Shown piece by piece: positions 46,834 through 56,346 of a stretch of 64,000 nt of DNA. Source of the DNA: Tsukamurella tyrosinosolvens. GTDB lineage: Bacteria; Actinomycetota; Actinomycetes; Mycobacteriales; Mycobacteriaceae. The translations under genes and the position numbers were made by a program. A model generated the notes under the pieces. That model was given only the letters and a program-made list of their open reading frames with translations. It was not told the DNA's origin and ran no database searches. The number at the start of each line of letters is the position of its first letter. The first letter of the stretch is position 1. Location of the stretch: the NCBI RefSeq assembly GCF_900104775.1, contig NZ_FNSA01000003.1, forward strand, positions 3,410,001 to 3,474,000, in the 5' to 3' direction.

Positions 46834-47772
46834 TCAGCCCACGCGGGCGAGCACCGCGCGATGGTCCGCGCCCGGCACCTCGTGCCCGGACACGGAGGCG
46901 GCGCCGAGCCCGCGCAGCAGGACGTGGTCGATGCCGACCACCGGCGGGTAGGCCTTGTCCGTCGGGTAGGTCGGCAGCCACCCGGCGCCCGCGAGCTGTC
47001 CCGCGTCGCGGTAGCCGCCCGTGAGCAGGCTGCGGAAGCGCACGTGATCGTAGGTGGCGTTGTAGTCGCCCAGGGCGACGACGGGCCTCCCCTCGGGCAC
47101 GCCCTGCAGGAGGGCCCCGATCCGGCGCAGTTCGGAGTCCCAGGTACCGGCGTCCAGGGGCGGCACGGGATGGAGCGCGAAGAGCTGCACGTCGCCCCGG
47201 CCGGGGACGGTGGCGACGGCGGTCAGCGCGTTCATGACGAAGCCGGGGACGACGCCGGTGCTCGTGAGGGGGTGGCGGCTGTAGAGCGCCGTGCCGTCGG
47301 CGAGGGCCGCCGACCGCACGAACGAGTGCGGCAGGTCGGTGGCGATGCTCGACGCTCCGATCCGCTGGGCCGCCTCGTCCGTCACCTCGAGGACGGCGAG
47401 CACGTCGACGCGGTTGTCGCGCACCAGCTTCGCGAGCGCATCCGTATCGCCCGCACCCACTTGGATGTTCGCGGTCAGCACGGTCAGCGCCTGGCCAGTG
47501 GGCGCCGGCTCGCCGCGCCACAGGGGCGCCTGCACCCAGATCCCCGCCGCGGCCACCGCCACTGCCAGCACCAGGCGCAGCAGTGCGCGGACGTACAGCA
47601 GGCACACCACGGCGAGAGCGATGCACGCCACCAACAGCACCGGCGAGACCGCGGCGGCCGCGACCGTGATGCGGTCGGTGCCGGGCCAGAAGTGCAGGAC
47701 GAGAGCCAGGATCGCGCCCAGCAGGGCCGCGGTGCCGACGATGCTCGCCGCCGTCCGGAAGAAGAACCTCAT
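46834..47772 (-). CDS. Membrane-anchored endonuclease/exonuclease/phosphatase-family protein
   Basis: A 312-aa protein. Three N-terminal hydrophobic segments (about 8-28, 38-60, 64-82) are followed by an EEP domain outside or at the membrane. LTVLTANIQVG, VLAVLEVT (catalytic Glu), FALHPVPP, VALGDYNAT (Asp/Asn pair) and GIDHVLLRG...GADHRAVLA (the two His motifs) are all present. The substrate may be a nucleic acid, phosphoinositide or lipid. The gene ends next to the Ddn-type gene, tail to tail. Confidence 0.88.
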   Translation of the reverse strand: MRFFFRTAASIVGTAALLGAILALVLHFWPGTDRITVAAAAVSPVLLVACIALAVVCLLYVRALLRLVLAVAVAAAGIWVQAPLWRGEPAPTGQALTVLTANIQVGAGDTDALAKLVRDNRVDVLAVLEVTDEAAQRIGASSIATDLPHSFVRSAALADGTALYSRHPLTSTGVVPGFVMNALTAVATVPGRGDVQLFALHPVPPLDAGTWDSELRRIGALLQGVPEGRPVVALGDYNATYDHVRFRSLLTGGYRDAGQLAGAGWLPTYPTDKAYPPVVGIDHVLLRGLGAASVSGHEVPGADHRAVLARVG

Positions 47773-47796
47773 GCGGACATCCTGCCCGCTGCGGCG

Positions 47797-50700
47797 CTAT
47801 TCGCCCCAGAAGACCCGGTCGACCACGGCGCGCCCGCGGCGGGTCGTGCGCAGGTAGTCGTCGAGGAAGTCCAGCGAGGTGCCGCGCCAGCCGGCCACGT
47901 AGGCCACGTTGGAGAGCACCGCGCCCGGCCCCGGCAGCTGGTCGACGGGCTTGCCGCGCACCAGGAACAGGGCATTACGGGCGCGGGTGGCGGTGAGCCA
48001 GGCCGCCCGCAGCAGCTCGACGTCGGCCGCCGGGAGCAGCTCGTTCTCCTCGATGGCGTCGAGCGACTCGAGGGTGGAGGTGTTGCGCAGCGCGGGCACC
48101 GCGCTGGCGTGCCGCAGCTGCTCGAGCTGCACCGTCCACTCCACGTCGGAGAGGCCGCCGCGGCCGAGCTTGGTGTGCGTCGCCGGGTCCGCGCCTCGGG
48201 GCAGCCGTTCCGAATCGACGCGGGCCTTGATGCGACGCAGCTCGTTGACCGTCGTGGGCGAGACGCCGCCCTCGGGGTACCGCGTCTCGTCGACCAGGTG
48301 CAGGAACTCGCGGGCGATGTCCTCGTCGCCGGCCACGTGCGTGGCGCGCAGGAGCGCCTGCACCTCCCACGGCTGCGCCCACTGCTGGTAGTAGGCGCGG
48401 TAGGCGGCCAGCGTCCGAACGACGGGGCCGTTGCGGCCCTCGGGGCGCAGGCCCGTGTCGACCTCCAGGCCGGGGTCCACCGACGGTGCGCCGAGCCGCG
48501 TCCGCACGGCGTCGGCCACCTGGTTGGCCCAGCGCACGGCGTCGGAGTCCTCGTAGCCCTCGTTCGGCGCGCAGACGAACAGCACGTCGGCGTCGGAGCC
48601 GTAACCGATCTCGTGGCCGCCGAGCCGGCCCATGCCGATCACGGCGATCCGCGCAGGCGCGCCGGCCGGATAGGCGCTGCGGCTGGACTCGCGCTCGACC
48701 ACCGACGTCGCGACCTCGGATACCAGCGCGGCGTCGAGGGCCGCGCCCCACACCGACGACAGGGCCGCGCAGACCTCGGGCACCGTCATCATGCCGAGGA
48801 TGTCGGCCGAGGCGACGCGGGCGATCTCGCTGCGCCGCATGGCCCGCGCCACGGCGATCGCGCGGTCCCGGTGGTGAGCCCGGCTGACCGCGGCGAGCAT
48901 CCCGTTGTACACCTCGCGCGGCGAGGGCTCGATGAGCTTGGGGCCGGTGGCGCCGTCCGAGTAGAGGCGGATCACCTCGGGCGAGCGGGCCAGCAGCTCG
49001 GCCACGAAGGTCGAGGAGCCGAGCACCGTCATGAGCCGCTGCGCGACGACCGACTCGTCGCGCAGGACCCGCAGGTACCACTCCACATCGCGCAGGTCCT
49101 CGGAGAGCTTGCGGTAGTTCAGCAGGCCCGCATCGGGATTCGGGGTCTCACTGAGCCATTCGAGCAGGGTCGGCAGCAGGATCGTCTGGATCCGGCCGCG
49201 CCGCGACGAGTCGGCCATCGCCTTGAGGTGCGCCAGCGCGTGCTGCGGCTGGAGGAAGCCGAGGGCGGCGAGTCGCGCGACGATCGCGTCGTCGCTCAGG
49301 CTCACCGCGTCCGCGTCGAGGTTCGCGATCGAGTCCAGCAGCGGCCGGTAGAAGAGCTTGGTGTGCAGCCGGCGCACCCGCGCGGATTGCCGCTTGAGCT
49401 CGGCCCGCAGCACGCCGGCGGCGTCGCGGTCTCCGTCGGGCCGGATGTGGGCGGCACGCGCGAGCCAGCGCCACGCCTCTTCGTGGTCGGACGGCGGCAG
49501 CAGGTGGGTGCGTTCCATGCGGCGCAGCTGCAGCCGGTGCTCCAGCGTGCGGAGGAACTCGTACGACGCGGTGAAGTTCGCGCCGTCGTCGCGGCCGACG
49601 TAGCCGCCGACGGTGAGCGCCTCCAGCGCGTCGACGGTGCTCCGCTCGCGCAGCGTCTCGTCGGTGCGGCCGTGCACGAGTTGCAGGAGCTGGACGGCGA
49701 ACTCGACGTCGCGCAGGCCGCCGCGCCCCAGCTTGAGCTCGCGCTCGCGGAGGTCGGGGGCGATGTTCTCCTCGACCCGGCGGCGCATCTCCTGCACGTC
49801 CTGCACGAAGTCCTCGCGCTCGGCGGCCTCCCACACCATCGGGCTCAGGGCGCCGAGGTACTCGTGGCCCAGCTCCAGGTCGCCGGTCTGCGGCCGGGCC
49901 TTGAGCAGCGCCTGGAACTCCCAGGTCTTCGCCCACCGCTTGTAGTACGCCACATGCGATTCCAACGTGCGGGTGAGGCTGCCGGCCTTGCCCTCCGGCC
50001 GCAGCGCGGCGTCGACGTCGAAGAAGGCGGCGGAGCCGATCCGCATCATCTCGCCCGCGAGTCGGGCCGAGGCGCCGTCGGCGGGCTCGGCCACGAAGAT
50101 CACGTCCACATCGGAGACGTAGTTCAGCTCCCGGGCGCCGCACTTGCCCATGGCGACCACGGCGAGCCGGCCCTGCGGGTCGGAGTCGGGATGCACGGTG
50201 GCGACCGCGACCGACAGAGCGGCGGTGAGCGCCGCGTCGGCGAGGTCGGCGAGGTGGGCGCCCACGAGGGAGAAGGGCAGCGTGGGCTCGTTCTCCACCA
50301 GCTCGGCGAGGTCGCGGGCGGCGAGCACCATCACCAGGTCGCGGTAGCCGTCCCGCAGCGCCGCGATCGCTGCGCCGCCGGTGATCGCCGCGCGGTAGAG
50401 CAGGTCGTCGTCGCGGCGCCCCGGCACCTTCACGGCGTCGACCGTGGCGAGCATCGCGGTGATCAGGTCGTCACGCGAGCGCAGCGGCGCGGTGTCCCGC
50501 AGCAGCCGCCACGAGGCGGGATGGCTGATGAGGTGGTCGCCGAGCGCATCGGAGGCGCCGAGGAGACCGAAGAGCCGGCCGCGGAAGGTCTTGTCGCCAC
50601 GGATCAGTTCGGCGATCTCCGGCCAGTCGTCGCCCGCGGATTCCCGCAGGCGCACGAGGGCGCGCAGCGTCCAGTCCGGGTCGGCGGCGCGGGAGAGCGC

Positions 50701-50826
50701 CCAGAGGACGTCAGCGCACTCGGCGTTCGCCCATCCCAGGGATTCGAGGTTCTGTTCGGCGTTGGAGTCCAGGAGGCCCAACCGGCCCGCGCTCGGGCGG
50801 CGGACCTCGCGGTTCGTGGGCGGCAC
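47797..50826 (-). CDS. glnE: Bifunctional glutamine synthetase adenylyltransferase/deadenylase
   Basis: GlnE adds AMP to or removes it from the Tyr of glutamine synthetase. The protein is 1009 aa. Two nucleotidyltransferase domains are visible: [19 protein letters not shown] (about 220-240) and [19 protein letters not shown] (about 735-755). Each has its D-x-D metal pair, with helical regions after each. In E. coli the N-terminal half removes AMP and the C-terminal half adds it. GTG 50826 lies 13 bases after the glnA2 stop, so glnA2-glnE form an operon. The target GlnA is encoded nearby. Confidence 0.96.
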   Translation of the reverse strand: MPPTNREVRRPSAGRLGLLDSNAEQNLESLGWANAECADVLWALSRAADPDWTLRALVRLRESAGDDWPEIAELIRGDKTFRGRLFGLLGASDALGDHLISHPASWRLLRDTAPLRSRDDLITAMLATVDAVKVPGRRDDDLLYRAAITGGAAIAALRDGYRDLVMVLAARDLAELVENEPTLPFSLVGAHLADLADAALTAALSVAVATVHPDSDPQGRLAVVAMGKCGARELNYVSDVDVIFVAEPADGASARLAGEMMRIGSAAFFDVDAALRPEGKAGSLTRTLESHVAYYKRWAKTWEFQALLKARPQTGDLELGHEYLGALSPMVWEAAEREDFVQDVQEMRRRVEENIAPDLRERELKLGRGGLRDVEFAVQLLQLVHGRTDETLRERSTVDALEALTVGGYVGRDDGANFTASYEFLRTLEHRLQLRRMERTHLLPPSDHEEAWRWLARAAHIRPDGDRDAAGVLRAELKRQSARVRRLHTKLFYRPLLDSIANLDADAVSLSDDAIVARLAALGFLQPQHALAHLKAMADSSRRGRIQTILLPTLLEWLSETPNPDAGLLNYRKLSEDLRDVEWYLRVLRDESVVAQRLMTVLGSSTFVAELLARSPEVIRLYSDGATGPKLIEPSPREVYNGMLAAVSRAHHRDRAIAVARAMRRSEIARVASADILGMMTVPEVCAALSSVWGAALDAALVSEVATSVVERESSRSAYPAGAPARIAVIGMGRLGGHEIGYGSDADVLFVCAPNEGYEDSDAVRWANQVADAVRTRLGAPSVDPGLEVDTGLRPEGRNGPVVRTLAAYRAYYQQWAQPWEVQALLRATHVAGDEDIAREFLHLVDETRYPEGGVSPTTVNELRRIKARVDSERLPRGADPATHTKLGRGGLSDVEWTVQLEQLRHASAVPALRNTSTLESLDAIEENELLPAADVELLRAAWLTATRARNALFLVRGKPVDQLPGPGAVLSNVAYVAGWRGTSLDFLDDYLRTTRRGRAVVDRVFWGE

Positions 50827-50839
50827 CGTCGGCCCCGTC

Positions 50840-52180
50840 CTACAGCGAGAGGAAGCGGTCGAGCTCGAACGGGGTGACCACCGCGCGGTAGTCGTTCCAC
50901 TCGGACCACTTGTTGCGTAGGAAGTACTCGAAGACGTGCTCCCCCAGCGTCTCCGCGACCAATTCGCTCTTCTCCATGAGCACGAGGGCGTCGTCGAGGC
51001 TGGCGGGCAGGTCCTTGAAGCCCATGGAACGGCGCTCGCGGGCGGTCATCTGCCGCACGTCGTCCTCGGCGGCCTCGGGCAGCTCGTAGCCGCCCTTGAT
51101 GCCCTCGAGCCCGGCGGCGCAGAGGACCGCGAACGCCAGGTACGGGTTGCACGCCGAATCGGGCGAGCGCACCTCGATGCGGCGGCTGCTCGCCTTGTTC
51201 GGGGTGTACAGCGGCACGCGGACCATGGCGGAGCGGTTCGCGGCGCCCCACGTGGCGGCCGTGGGCGCCTCGTCGCCGGTCACCAGGCGCTTGTAGGAGT
51301 TCACCCACTGATTGGTGACGGCGGAGATCTCGGGCGCGTGGTGCAGGATGCCCGCGATGAAGGCCTTGCCGGTGGACGAGAGCTGCAACTCGTCGTCGGG
51401 GTCGTGGAAGGCGTTGGAGTCGCCCTCGAACAGGCTCATGTGGGTGTGCATGCCCGAGCCCGGGTGGGCCGAGAAGGGCTTCGGCATGAAGGAGGCCTTC
51501 ACGCCCTCGGTCATCGCGACTTCCTTGACCAGGTAGCGGAAGGTCATCACGTTATCCGCCATGGAGAGCGCGTCCGCGTACCGCAGGTCGATCTCCTGCT
51601 GGCCGGGGCCCGCCTCGTGGTGGCTGAACTCGACGGAGATCCCCATCGCCTCGAGGGCCTCGATCGCCTTGCGCCGGAAGTTCGGCGCCGACTCGTGCAC
51701 GGCCTGGTCGAAGTAGCCGCCGTTGTCGGCGGGGATCGGCATGCCGTGCGGCCCGGACTCCTTCTTCAGGAGGTAGAACTCGATCTCCGGGTGCACGTAG
51801 CAGGAGAAGCCGAGATCGGCGGCGCGGTTGAGCTGGCGCCGCAGCACGTGCCGGCTGTCGCCCCAGGACGGCGTCCCGTCGGGCATCGCGATGTCGCAGA
51901 ACATGCGGACGGAGTGCATCTCCCCGTCGCCGCTGGTCCAGGGCAGCACCTGGAAGGTCGACGGGTCGGGCTTGGCGACGGTGTCCGCCTCCGAGACGCG
52001 GGAGAAGCCCTCGATCGAGCTGCCGTCGAAGCCGATCCCCTCGGTGAACGCGCCCTCCAGCTCCGCGGGGGCGATCGCCACGGACTTGAGGAAGCCGAGG
52101 ACGTCGGTGAACCACAGCCGCACGAAGCGGATGTCCCGTTCCTCGATGGTGCGAAGCACGAACTCCTGCTGCCGGTCCAT
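50840..52180 (-). CDS. glnA2: Glutamine synthetase GlnA2
   Basis: A second type I glutamine synthetase of 446 aa. [56 protein letters not shown] and [20 protein letters not shown] are present. A Tyr-adenylylation segment like DLYELPPEE is absent ([12 protein letters not shown] there), so GlnE probably does not modify it. ATG 52180 follows TAGGGT by 7 bases. A possible GlnR site lies further upstream. It is divergent from the second FKBP lipoprotein gene. Confidence 0.94.
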   Translation of the reverse strand: MDRQQEFVLRTIEERDIRFVRLWFTDVLGFLKSVAIAPAELEGAFTEGIGFDGSSIEGFSRVSEADTVAKPDPSTFQVLPWTSGDGEMHSVRMFCDIAMPDGTPSWGDSRHVLRRQLNRAADLGFSCYVHPEIEFYLLKKESGPHGMPIPADNGGYFDQAVHESAPNFRRKAIEALEAMGISVEFSHHEAGPGQQEIDLRYADALSMADNVMTFRYLVKEVAMTEGVKASFMPKPFSAHPGSGMHTHMSLFEGDSNAFHDPDDELQLSSTGKAFIAGILHHAPEISAVTNQWVNSYKRLVTGDEAPTAATWGAANRSAMVRVPLYTPNKASSRRIEVRSPDSACNPYLAFAVLCAAGLEGIKGGYELPEAAEDDVRQMTARERRSMGFKDLPASLDDALVLMEKSELVAETLGEHVFEYFLRNKWSEWNDYRAVVTPFELDRFLSL

Positions 52181-52187
52181 GGGATCG

Positions 52188-52193
52188 ACCCTA
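52188..52193 (-). promoter_or_regulatory. -10 element of glnA2 (leaderless start)
   Basis: TAGGGT on the minus strand, 7 bases before ATG 52180. Confidence 0.55.
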
Positions 52194-52204
52194 AGCGAGG
52201 AGGT

Positions 52205-52220
52205 GTTAACGGCGTGTTAC
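52205..52220 (-). promoter_or_regulatory. Possible GlnR box before glnA2
   Basis: GTAAC-N6-TTAAC on the minus strand matches the first GlnR half-site fully and the second in AAC only. The first half-site plus two following bases (GTAACAC) is identical to that upstream of glnA. Confidence 0.4.
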
Positions 52221-52296
52221 AACCCGCGAAGGTCGTGGGCCGGTGAACGCCTCCCCCGGGTTCCGGCCGATTCGCACCTGCGAAGGCGATACCGAG

Positions 52297-52302
52297 TAGC
52301 GT
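52297..52302 (+). promoter_or_regulatory. -10 element of the second FKBP lipoprotein gene
   Basis: TAGCGT followed by 7 bases and GTG 52310. An earlier GTG (52301) overlaps the hexamer and is unlikely to be used. Confidence 0.5.
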
Positions 52303-52309
52303 GCCGGGC

Positions 52310-52882
52310 GTGGATGCACCGTTCGCGCGCCTCACCGTCGCCGCCGCCGCGGCCTGCGCCGTCCCCCTCGCCGGGTGCGGCGCATCGACGGAGGCGCCCG
52401 CCACGTCCAGCGCGAGCGGCACCATCGACGCCTGCCCCGCCGCGGCGCCTGCCGCGGACGCGAAGGCGATCACGCTGAACGGCGTCGCGGGCCGTGCCCT
52501 CGTCGTGCCGCCGACCGCACACGCGGCGCCGCGCATCACCGTCGACGCGCCCTACCGGGTGGACCGGTCCCAGACGGTCGTCGCCGAGGCGGGTTCGGGC
52601 GCGCTGCTGACCGAGAAGTCCGTGGTCACCGTCTGCTACCAGAGCGTGAACGGCCGGACGGGCGCGGTCTTCGACGACGCCTTCGCCCGCTCGACCTCGG
52701 CCGAGATCGCCCTGCCCGACGTGGTGACGGGCTTCCGGACCGCGCTCGTCGGGCAGCGGTCCGGCGCGACGGTGGTCACGGCCGTCACCGCGGCCGACGG
52801 GTACCCCAAGGGCGAGCCGCGGGCGGGCGTCGACCCGGGCGACACCCTGATCTTCGCGATCCGCGTCCTGGCGGCGAACTAG
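52310..52882 (+). CDS. FKBP-type peptidyl-prolyl isomerase lipoprotein (copy 2)
   Basis: A 190-aa paralogue of the protein at 45682. The signal peptide ends in LAGC (C23, the same position as in copy 1). The FKBP-like part has VCYQSVNGRTGAVFDDAFAR, VTGFRTALVGQRSGATVVTAV and GDTLIFAIRVLAAN. In copy 2 the Asp/Tyr-rich first strand (FDDAFAR against FDSTYDR) and the VIPGF block (VVTGF) have drifted, so isomerase activity may be weaker. It converges on the CaeA-like gene with one base between the stops. Confidence 0.83.
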   Translation: MDAPFARLTVAAAAACAVPLAGCGASTEAPATSSASGTIDACPAAAPAADAKAITLNGVAGRALVVPPTAHAAPRITVDAPYRVDRSQTVVAEAGSGALLTEKSVVTVCYQSVNGRTGAVFDDAFARSTSAEIALPDVVTGFRTALVGQRSGATVVTAVTAADGYPKGEPRAGVDPGDTLIFAIRVLAAN

Positions 52883-52883
52883 G

Positions 52884-54491
52884 TCACGCCGTGCAGCGCA
52901 GGCCCTCGGCCGGGGTCTTGAGGTCGCGCAGGTAGGCCGTCACCGCGTCGTCGACGCAGGCGTTGCCCTCCAGGGACACGGTGTGCTGGCTGCCCTCGAA
53001 GCTGATCAGGGAGGCATCGAGCTGTCGCGCGAGATTCACCCCGTTCTCGTACGGCGTCGCCGGATCGTGCGTGGTGGAGACGACGACCAGCTTCGGGGCG
53101 CCGACGGCGCTCGCCTCGTGCGGTTTGAGCGTGGGCGCCGCGGCCCAGAAGGCGCACGTCCCCTTCGCCGAGCGTCCGGTACCGCGACCGTCGTCGAGGA
53201 AGGGCGCGGCCTTGCGGATCTCGGTGTCGAGGCGGGACAGGTCGGCGGGGTCGGTCACGGCGGGGCCGTCGACGCAGTTGATGGCGGTGTTGGCGTCCAT
53301 CATCGGCGAGTAACGGCCCAGCTCGTCGCGGTTGAGGTACAGGTCGGCGATGCGCTGCAGCAGGGAACCGTCGCCCCGCTGGAGTCCGGTGAGGCCGCGC
53401 CGCAGGGGTTCCCACAGCTGTTGCGCGTACATGGCCTGGATCGTGGCCGTGGTGGCGTCGCTGTAGCTCAGCTGCCGGCCGCCCGAGCCGCGGACCGTCT
53501 TGTCGATGAGCGGCCTGGTCAGCTGCTGGTACCGTTCCGTCGCCTTCGACGGGTCCGTGCCGACCGGGCAGGTCGGATACTTCGCGCAGTCCTTGGCCCA
53601 GTCGTCGAAGACGGTCTGGAAGCCGGCCATCTGCTGCACGCTCGAGGTGATCGAGTCCAGCGCGGGGTCGACGGCACCGTCGAGCACCATGGCCCGGACG
53701 CGGTCCGGGAAGGTCTCCGCGTAGACGGCGCCGATGAGCGTGCCGTAGCTGTAGCCGAGGTAGGTGAGCTTCGCGTCGCCGAGCACGGCGCGCAGCACGT
53801 CCAGGTCGCGGACGGTGTCGGCGGTCCCGACGTTCGCGAGGAACGTCTTGCCCATCTTCTGCGCGCAGAGGTCGGCCTGGGACTTGTTGAACGCCTCCTG
53901 CTTCGCGATCCCCGCGGGCGAGTTGTCGTAGGCCAGGGTGGACAGGCGGTTCTCGTCGCGCTGCTTGTCGCTGAAGCACTTCACGGCGGGCGAGCTCGCG
54001 CCCACGCCGCGCGGGTCCCAGCCCACCAGGTCGAAGCTGCGGGCGATCTCGAACTTGTCGGCCTCCATGGACTTGCCCGCGACCTGCTGCACGCCGGAGC
54101 CGCCCGGGCCGCCGGGGTTCATGAGGAGTGAGCCCCGGCGTTGCCCCGTGGCCTTGACCCGCGCGACGGCGAGCTTCGTCTCCCCCGCCGACGGATCGTC
54201 GTAGTCGATCGGCACCGTGAGCTGCGCGCACTCGAGCTTCGTCTTGTCGTACTCGGTGATGTCGTCGGCCTTGGCGACCGCGGCGCACGAGCCCCAGGCG
54301 AGCTGCTGCCCGTAGTACTTCTGGAGCGGCGCGGGGACGCCCGCCGCCGACGTCGCGGTGGAGGTGGCCGTGCTGGGAGCGGCGGATCCGCCCGCCGGTT
54401 CCGCGGTCCCGCCGATCTGGACCGAACATCCTGCGAGCGCCGCCGCGGAGAGGACCGCGAGCGCGGTCAGGAGGGGCTTGCCTGCCTTCAT
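52884..54491 (-). CDS. CaeA-like alpha/beta-hydrolase lipoprotein (tripeptidyl aminopeptidase/carboxylesterase type)
   Basis: A cell-envelope hydrolase of 535 aa, in the place of Rv2223c/Rv2224c. Lipobox LAGC (C22), then a Ser/Thr/Ala linker. LMNPGGPGGSG (123-133) forms the oxyanion hole and the nucleophile is S248 in GYSYG. The acid is in STTHDPATPYENG and the His in GSQHTVSLEG near the C-terminus. Paired Cys throughout fit an oxidising outside location. ATG 54491 is the start; the reading frame reads open into the antisense of nadE. A peptidase or esterase role cannot be separated from the sequence. Confidence 0.9.
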   Translation of the reverse strand: MKAGKPLLTALAVLSAAALAGCSVQIGGTAEPAGGSAAPSTATSTATSAAGVPAPLQKYYGQQLAWGSCAAVAKADDITEYDKTKLECAQLTVPIDYDDPSAGETKLAVARVKATGQRRGSLLMNPGGPGGSGVQQVAGKSMEADKFEIARSFDLVGWDPRGVGASSPAVKCFSDKQRDENRLSTLAYDNSPAGIAKQEAFNKSQADLCAQKMGKTFLANVGTADTVRDLDVLRAVLGDAKLTYLGYSYGTLIGAVYAETFPDRVRAMVLDGAVDPALDSITSSVQQMAGFQTVFDDWAKDCAKYPTCPVGTDPSKATERYQQLTRPLIDKTVRGSGGRQLSYSDATTATIQAMYAQQLWEPLRRGLTGLQRGDGSLLQRIADLYLNRDELGRYSPMMDANTAINCVDGPAVTDPADLSRLDTEIRKAAPFLDDGRGTGRSAKGTCAFWAAAPTLKPHEASAVGAPKLVVVSTTHDPATPYENGVNLARQLDASLISFEGSQHTVSLEGNACVDDAVTAYLRDLKTPAEGLRCTA

Positions 54492-54533
54492 CCTTCCGAT
54501 CCTGCCACGCGGCGCTCCCTCTTCCGGGGACGC

Positions 54534-54539
54534 TAGGGT
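54534..54539 (+). promoter_or_regulatory. -10 element of nadE (leaderless start)
   Basis: TAGGGT followed by 6 bases and ATG 54546. The preceding gene is divergent, so this short gap must hold the promoter. Confidence 0.55.
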
Positions 54540-54545
54540 TGAGCC

Positions 54546-56294
54546 ATGACGCCCCTTCGTGTCGCGGCGTGCCAGATCAACCCCGTCGTGGGTGACCTGG
54601 ACGCGAATGTCGCTCGGATCACCGCCGCAGCCCGGGACGCCGCGCAGCGCGGCGCGCAGGTCGCCGTGTTCGGCGAGATGGCCCTCACGGGCTACCCGGT
54701 GGAGGACCTGCTGTTGCGCCGGTCCTTCGCCGTCGACTCCCGCGAGGCCGTGCACGAGCTCGCCCGTTCCCTCGACGCGGCGGGCTGCGGCGACCTCGTC
54801 GTGGTGGTCGGTTTCCTGGACCGCGACCCGGACGCCCCGGAGACCAGCACCAACCCCACCGGCGGCGCCCGCAACGCCGCGGGCGTGCTGCACGGCGGCG
54901 AGCTCGTCGCCCGGTACGACAAGCACTTCCTGCCCAACTACGGCGTCTTCGACGAGAAGCGCTGGTTCACCCCGGGCGACCGGCTCGTGGTGCTCGACGT
55001 CGACGGGGTCCGCCTCGGCCTCGCGATCTGCGAGGACGTCTGGTGGCCCGACGGTCCCGTGGCCGGGCTGGGCGAGCTCGGCGTCGACGCGGTCCTGTGC
55101 CTCAACGCCAGCCCCTTCGAGGCGGGCAAGCCCGCGCAGCGCCGCGAGGTCGTCGCCGCCCGCGTCGCCGAGGGCGGCGCGCCGATGATCTACGTCAACC
55201 TGGTCGGTGGGCAGGACGAGCTCGTCTTCGACGGGGACTCGTTCGTCTTCCGGCCCGACGCCGGGGCGCTGACGCCGGGGCCGCAGTTCATCGAGTTCAC
55301 ACAGTTCGCCGACATCGCGCCGCTGGGCCGCGAACGGGCCCGCGCCGTCGATGGGTGGCAGGTCGAGGAGGTCGCCCTCCCCGCGCGGCCGACCGACCTG
55401 GTGCCGATCGTCACCGGTTGGACGGATCTCGACGAGCTCGCACAGATCTGGGCGGCCCTGGTCACCGGGACGCGGGACTACGTCCACAAGGTCGGCGGGC
55501 GCACCGTCGGGCTGGGCATGTCCGGCGGCATCGACTCGGCCCTGGTCGCGGTGATCGCCGCCGACGCGGTGGGCGCCGACAACGTGTACGGCGTGGGCAT
55601 GCCGTCCAAGTACAGCTCGGACCACTCCAAGGACGACGCCGCGGATCAGGCGCAGCGCATGGGGATCTACTTCCGGTTCGAGCCGATCGAGCACATGGTG
55701 GAGGCCTTCGTCGGCCAGCTGCACCTGTCCGGCCTGGCGGAGGAGAACATCCAGGCCCGCTGCCGCGGCATGACGCTGATGTCGCTGTCGAACCTCGACG
55801 GCCACCTCGTGCTCGCCACGGGCAACAAGAGCGAACTGGCCGTGGGCTATTCGACGATCTACGGCGACGCGGTGGGCGCCTACGCCCCCATCCGCGACGT
55901 CGAGAAGTCGCTCGTCTGGGAGCTGGCGCGGTGGCGCAACAAGGTCGCCGTCGAGCGCGGCGAGACGCCGCCGATCCCCGAGAACTCGATCACGAAGGAG
56001 CCGTCGGCGGAACTGCGCCCCGGCCAGAAGGACAGCGATTCGCTGCCCGACTACGAGATCCTCGACGACATCCTGCGCCGCTACGTCGAGCAGGACCAGG
56101 GCGTCGCCGAGATCGCGGCGGAGGGGAACAACGGCGCGGGCTACGACCCCGACCTGATCCGCAAGGTCGCGCGCCTCGTCGACCGCGCCGAGTACAAGCG
56201 CCGCCAATACCCGCTGGGCCCGAAGATCACGCCCAAGGCCTTCGGCCGCGACCGCCGGATGCCGATCACGAACCGCTGGCACGACCCGGCCTGA
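54546..56294 (+). CDS. nadE: Glutamine-dependent NAD+ synthetase
   Basis: Turns deamido-NAD into NAD using glutamine. The protein is 582 aa. The N-terminal nitrilase-type glutaminase has the triad E44 (FGEMALTGYP), K126 (YDKHFLPNYG) and C162 (ICEDVWW). The C-terminal synthetase domain has the P-loop MSGGIDSAL (about 325-333) and GNKSELAVGYSTIYGD. It is shorter than the 679-aa octameric M. tuberculosis enzyme as I remember it, and belongs to the compact class. As I recall, nadE does not lie here in M. tuberculosis. Confidence 0.94.
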   Translation: MTPLRVAACQINPVVGDLDANVARITAAARDAAQRGAQVAVFGEMALTGYPVEDLLLRRSFAVDSREAVHELARSLDAAGCGDLVVVVGFLDRDPDAPETSTNPTGGARNAAGVLHGGELVARYDKHFLPNYGVFDEKRWFTPGDRLVVLDVDGVRLGLAICEDVWWPDGPVAGLGELGVDAVLCLNASPFEAGKPAQRREVVAARVAEGGAPMIYVNLVGGQDELVFDGDSFVFRPDAGALTPGPQFIEFTQFADIAPLGRERARAVDGWQVEEVALPARPTDLVPIVTGWTDLDELAQIWAALVTGTRDYVHKVGGRTVGLGMSGGIDSALVAVIAADAVGADNVYGVGMPSKYSSDHSKDDAADQAQRMGIYFRFEPIEHMVEAFVGQLHLSGLAEENIQARCRGMTLMSLSNLDGHLVLATGNKSELAVGYSTIYGDAVGAYAPIRDVEKSLVWELARWRNKVAVERGETPPIPENSITKEPSAELRPGQKDSDSLPDYEILDDILRRYVEQDQGVAEIAAEGNNGAGYDPDLIRKVARLVDRAEYKRRQYPLGPKITPKAFGRDRRMPITNRWHDPA

Positions 56295-56346
56295 AGACTG
56301 CCCGGACCGGAGATTCCGGCTGGGACTGTTGAGATGGAGTGACGAG

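Noticed and set aside
46735-50877. 1380-residue open frame on the plus strand opposite glnE
   Set aside because: It is a GC-rich antisense frame: His/Arg/Gly/Val-rich composition without any domain. glnE on the minus strand has two clear nucleotidyltransferase domains.
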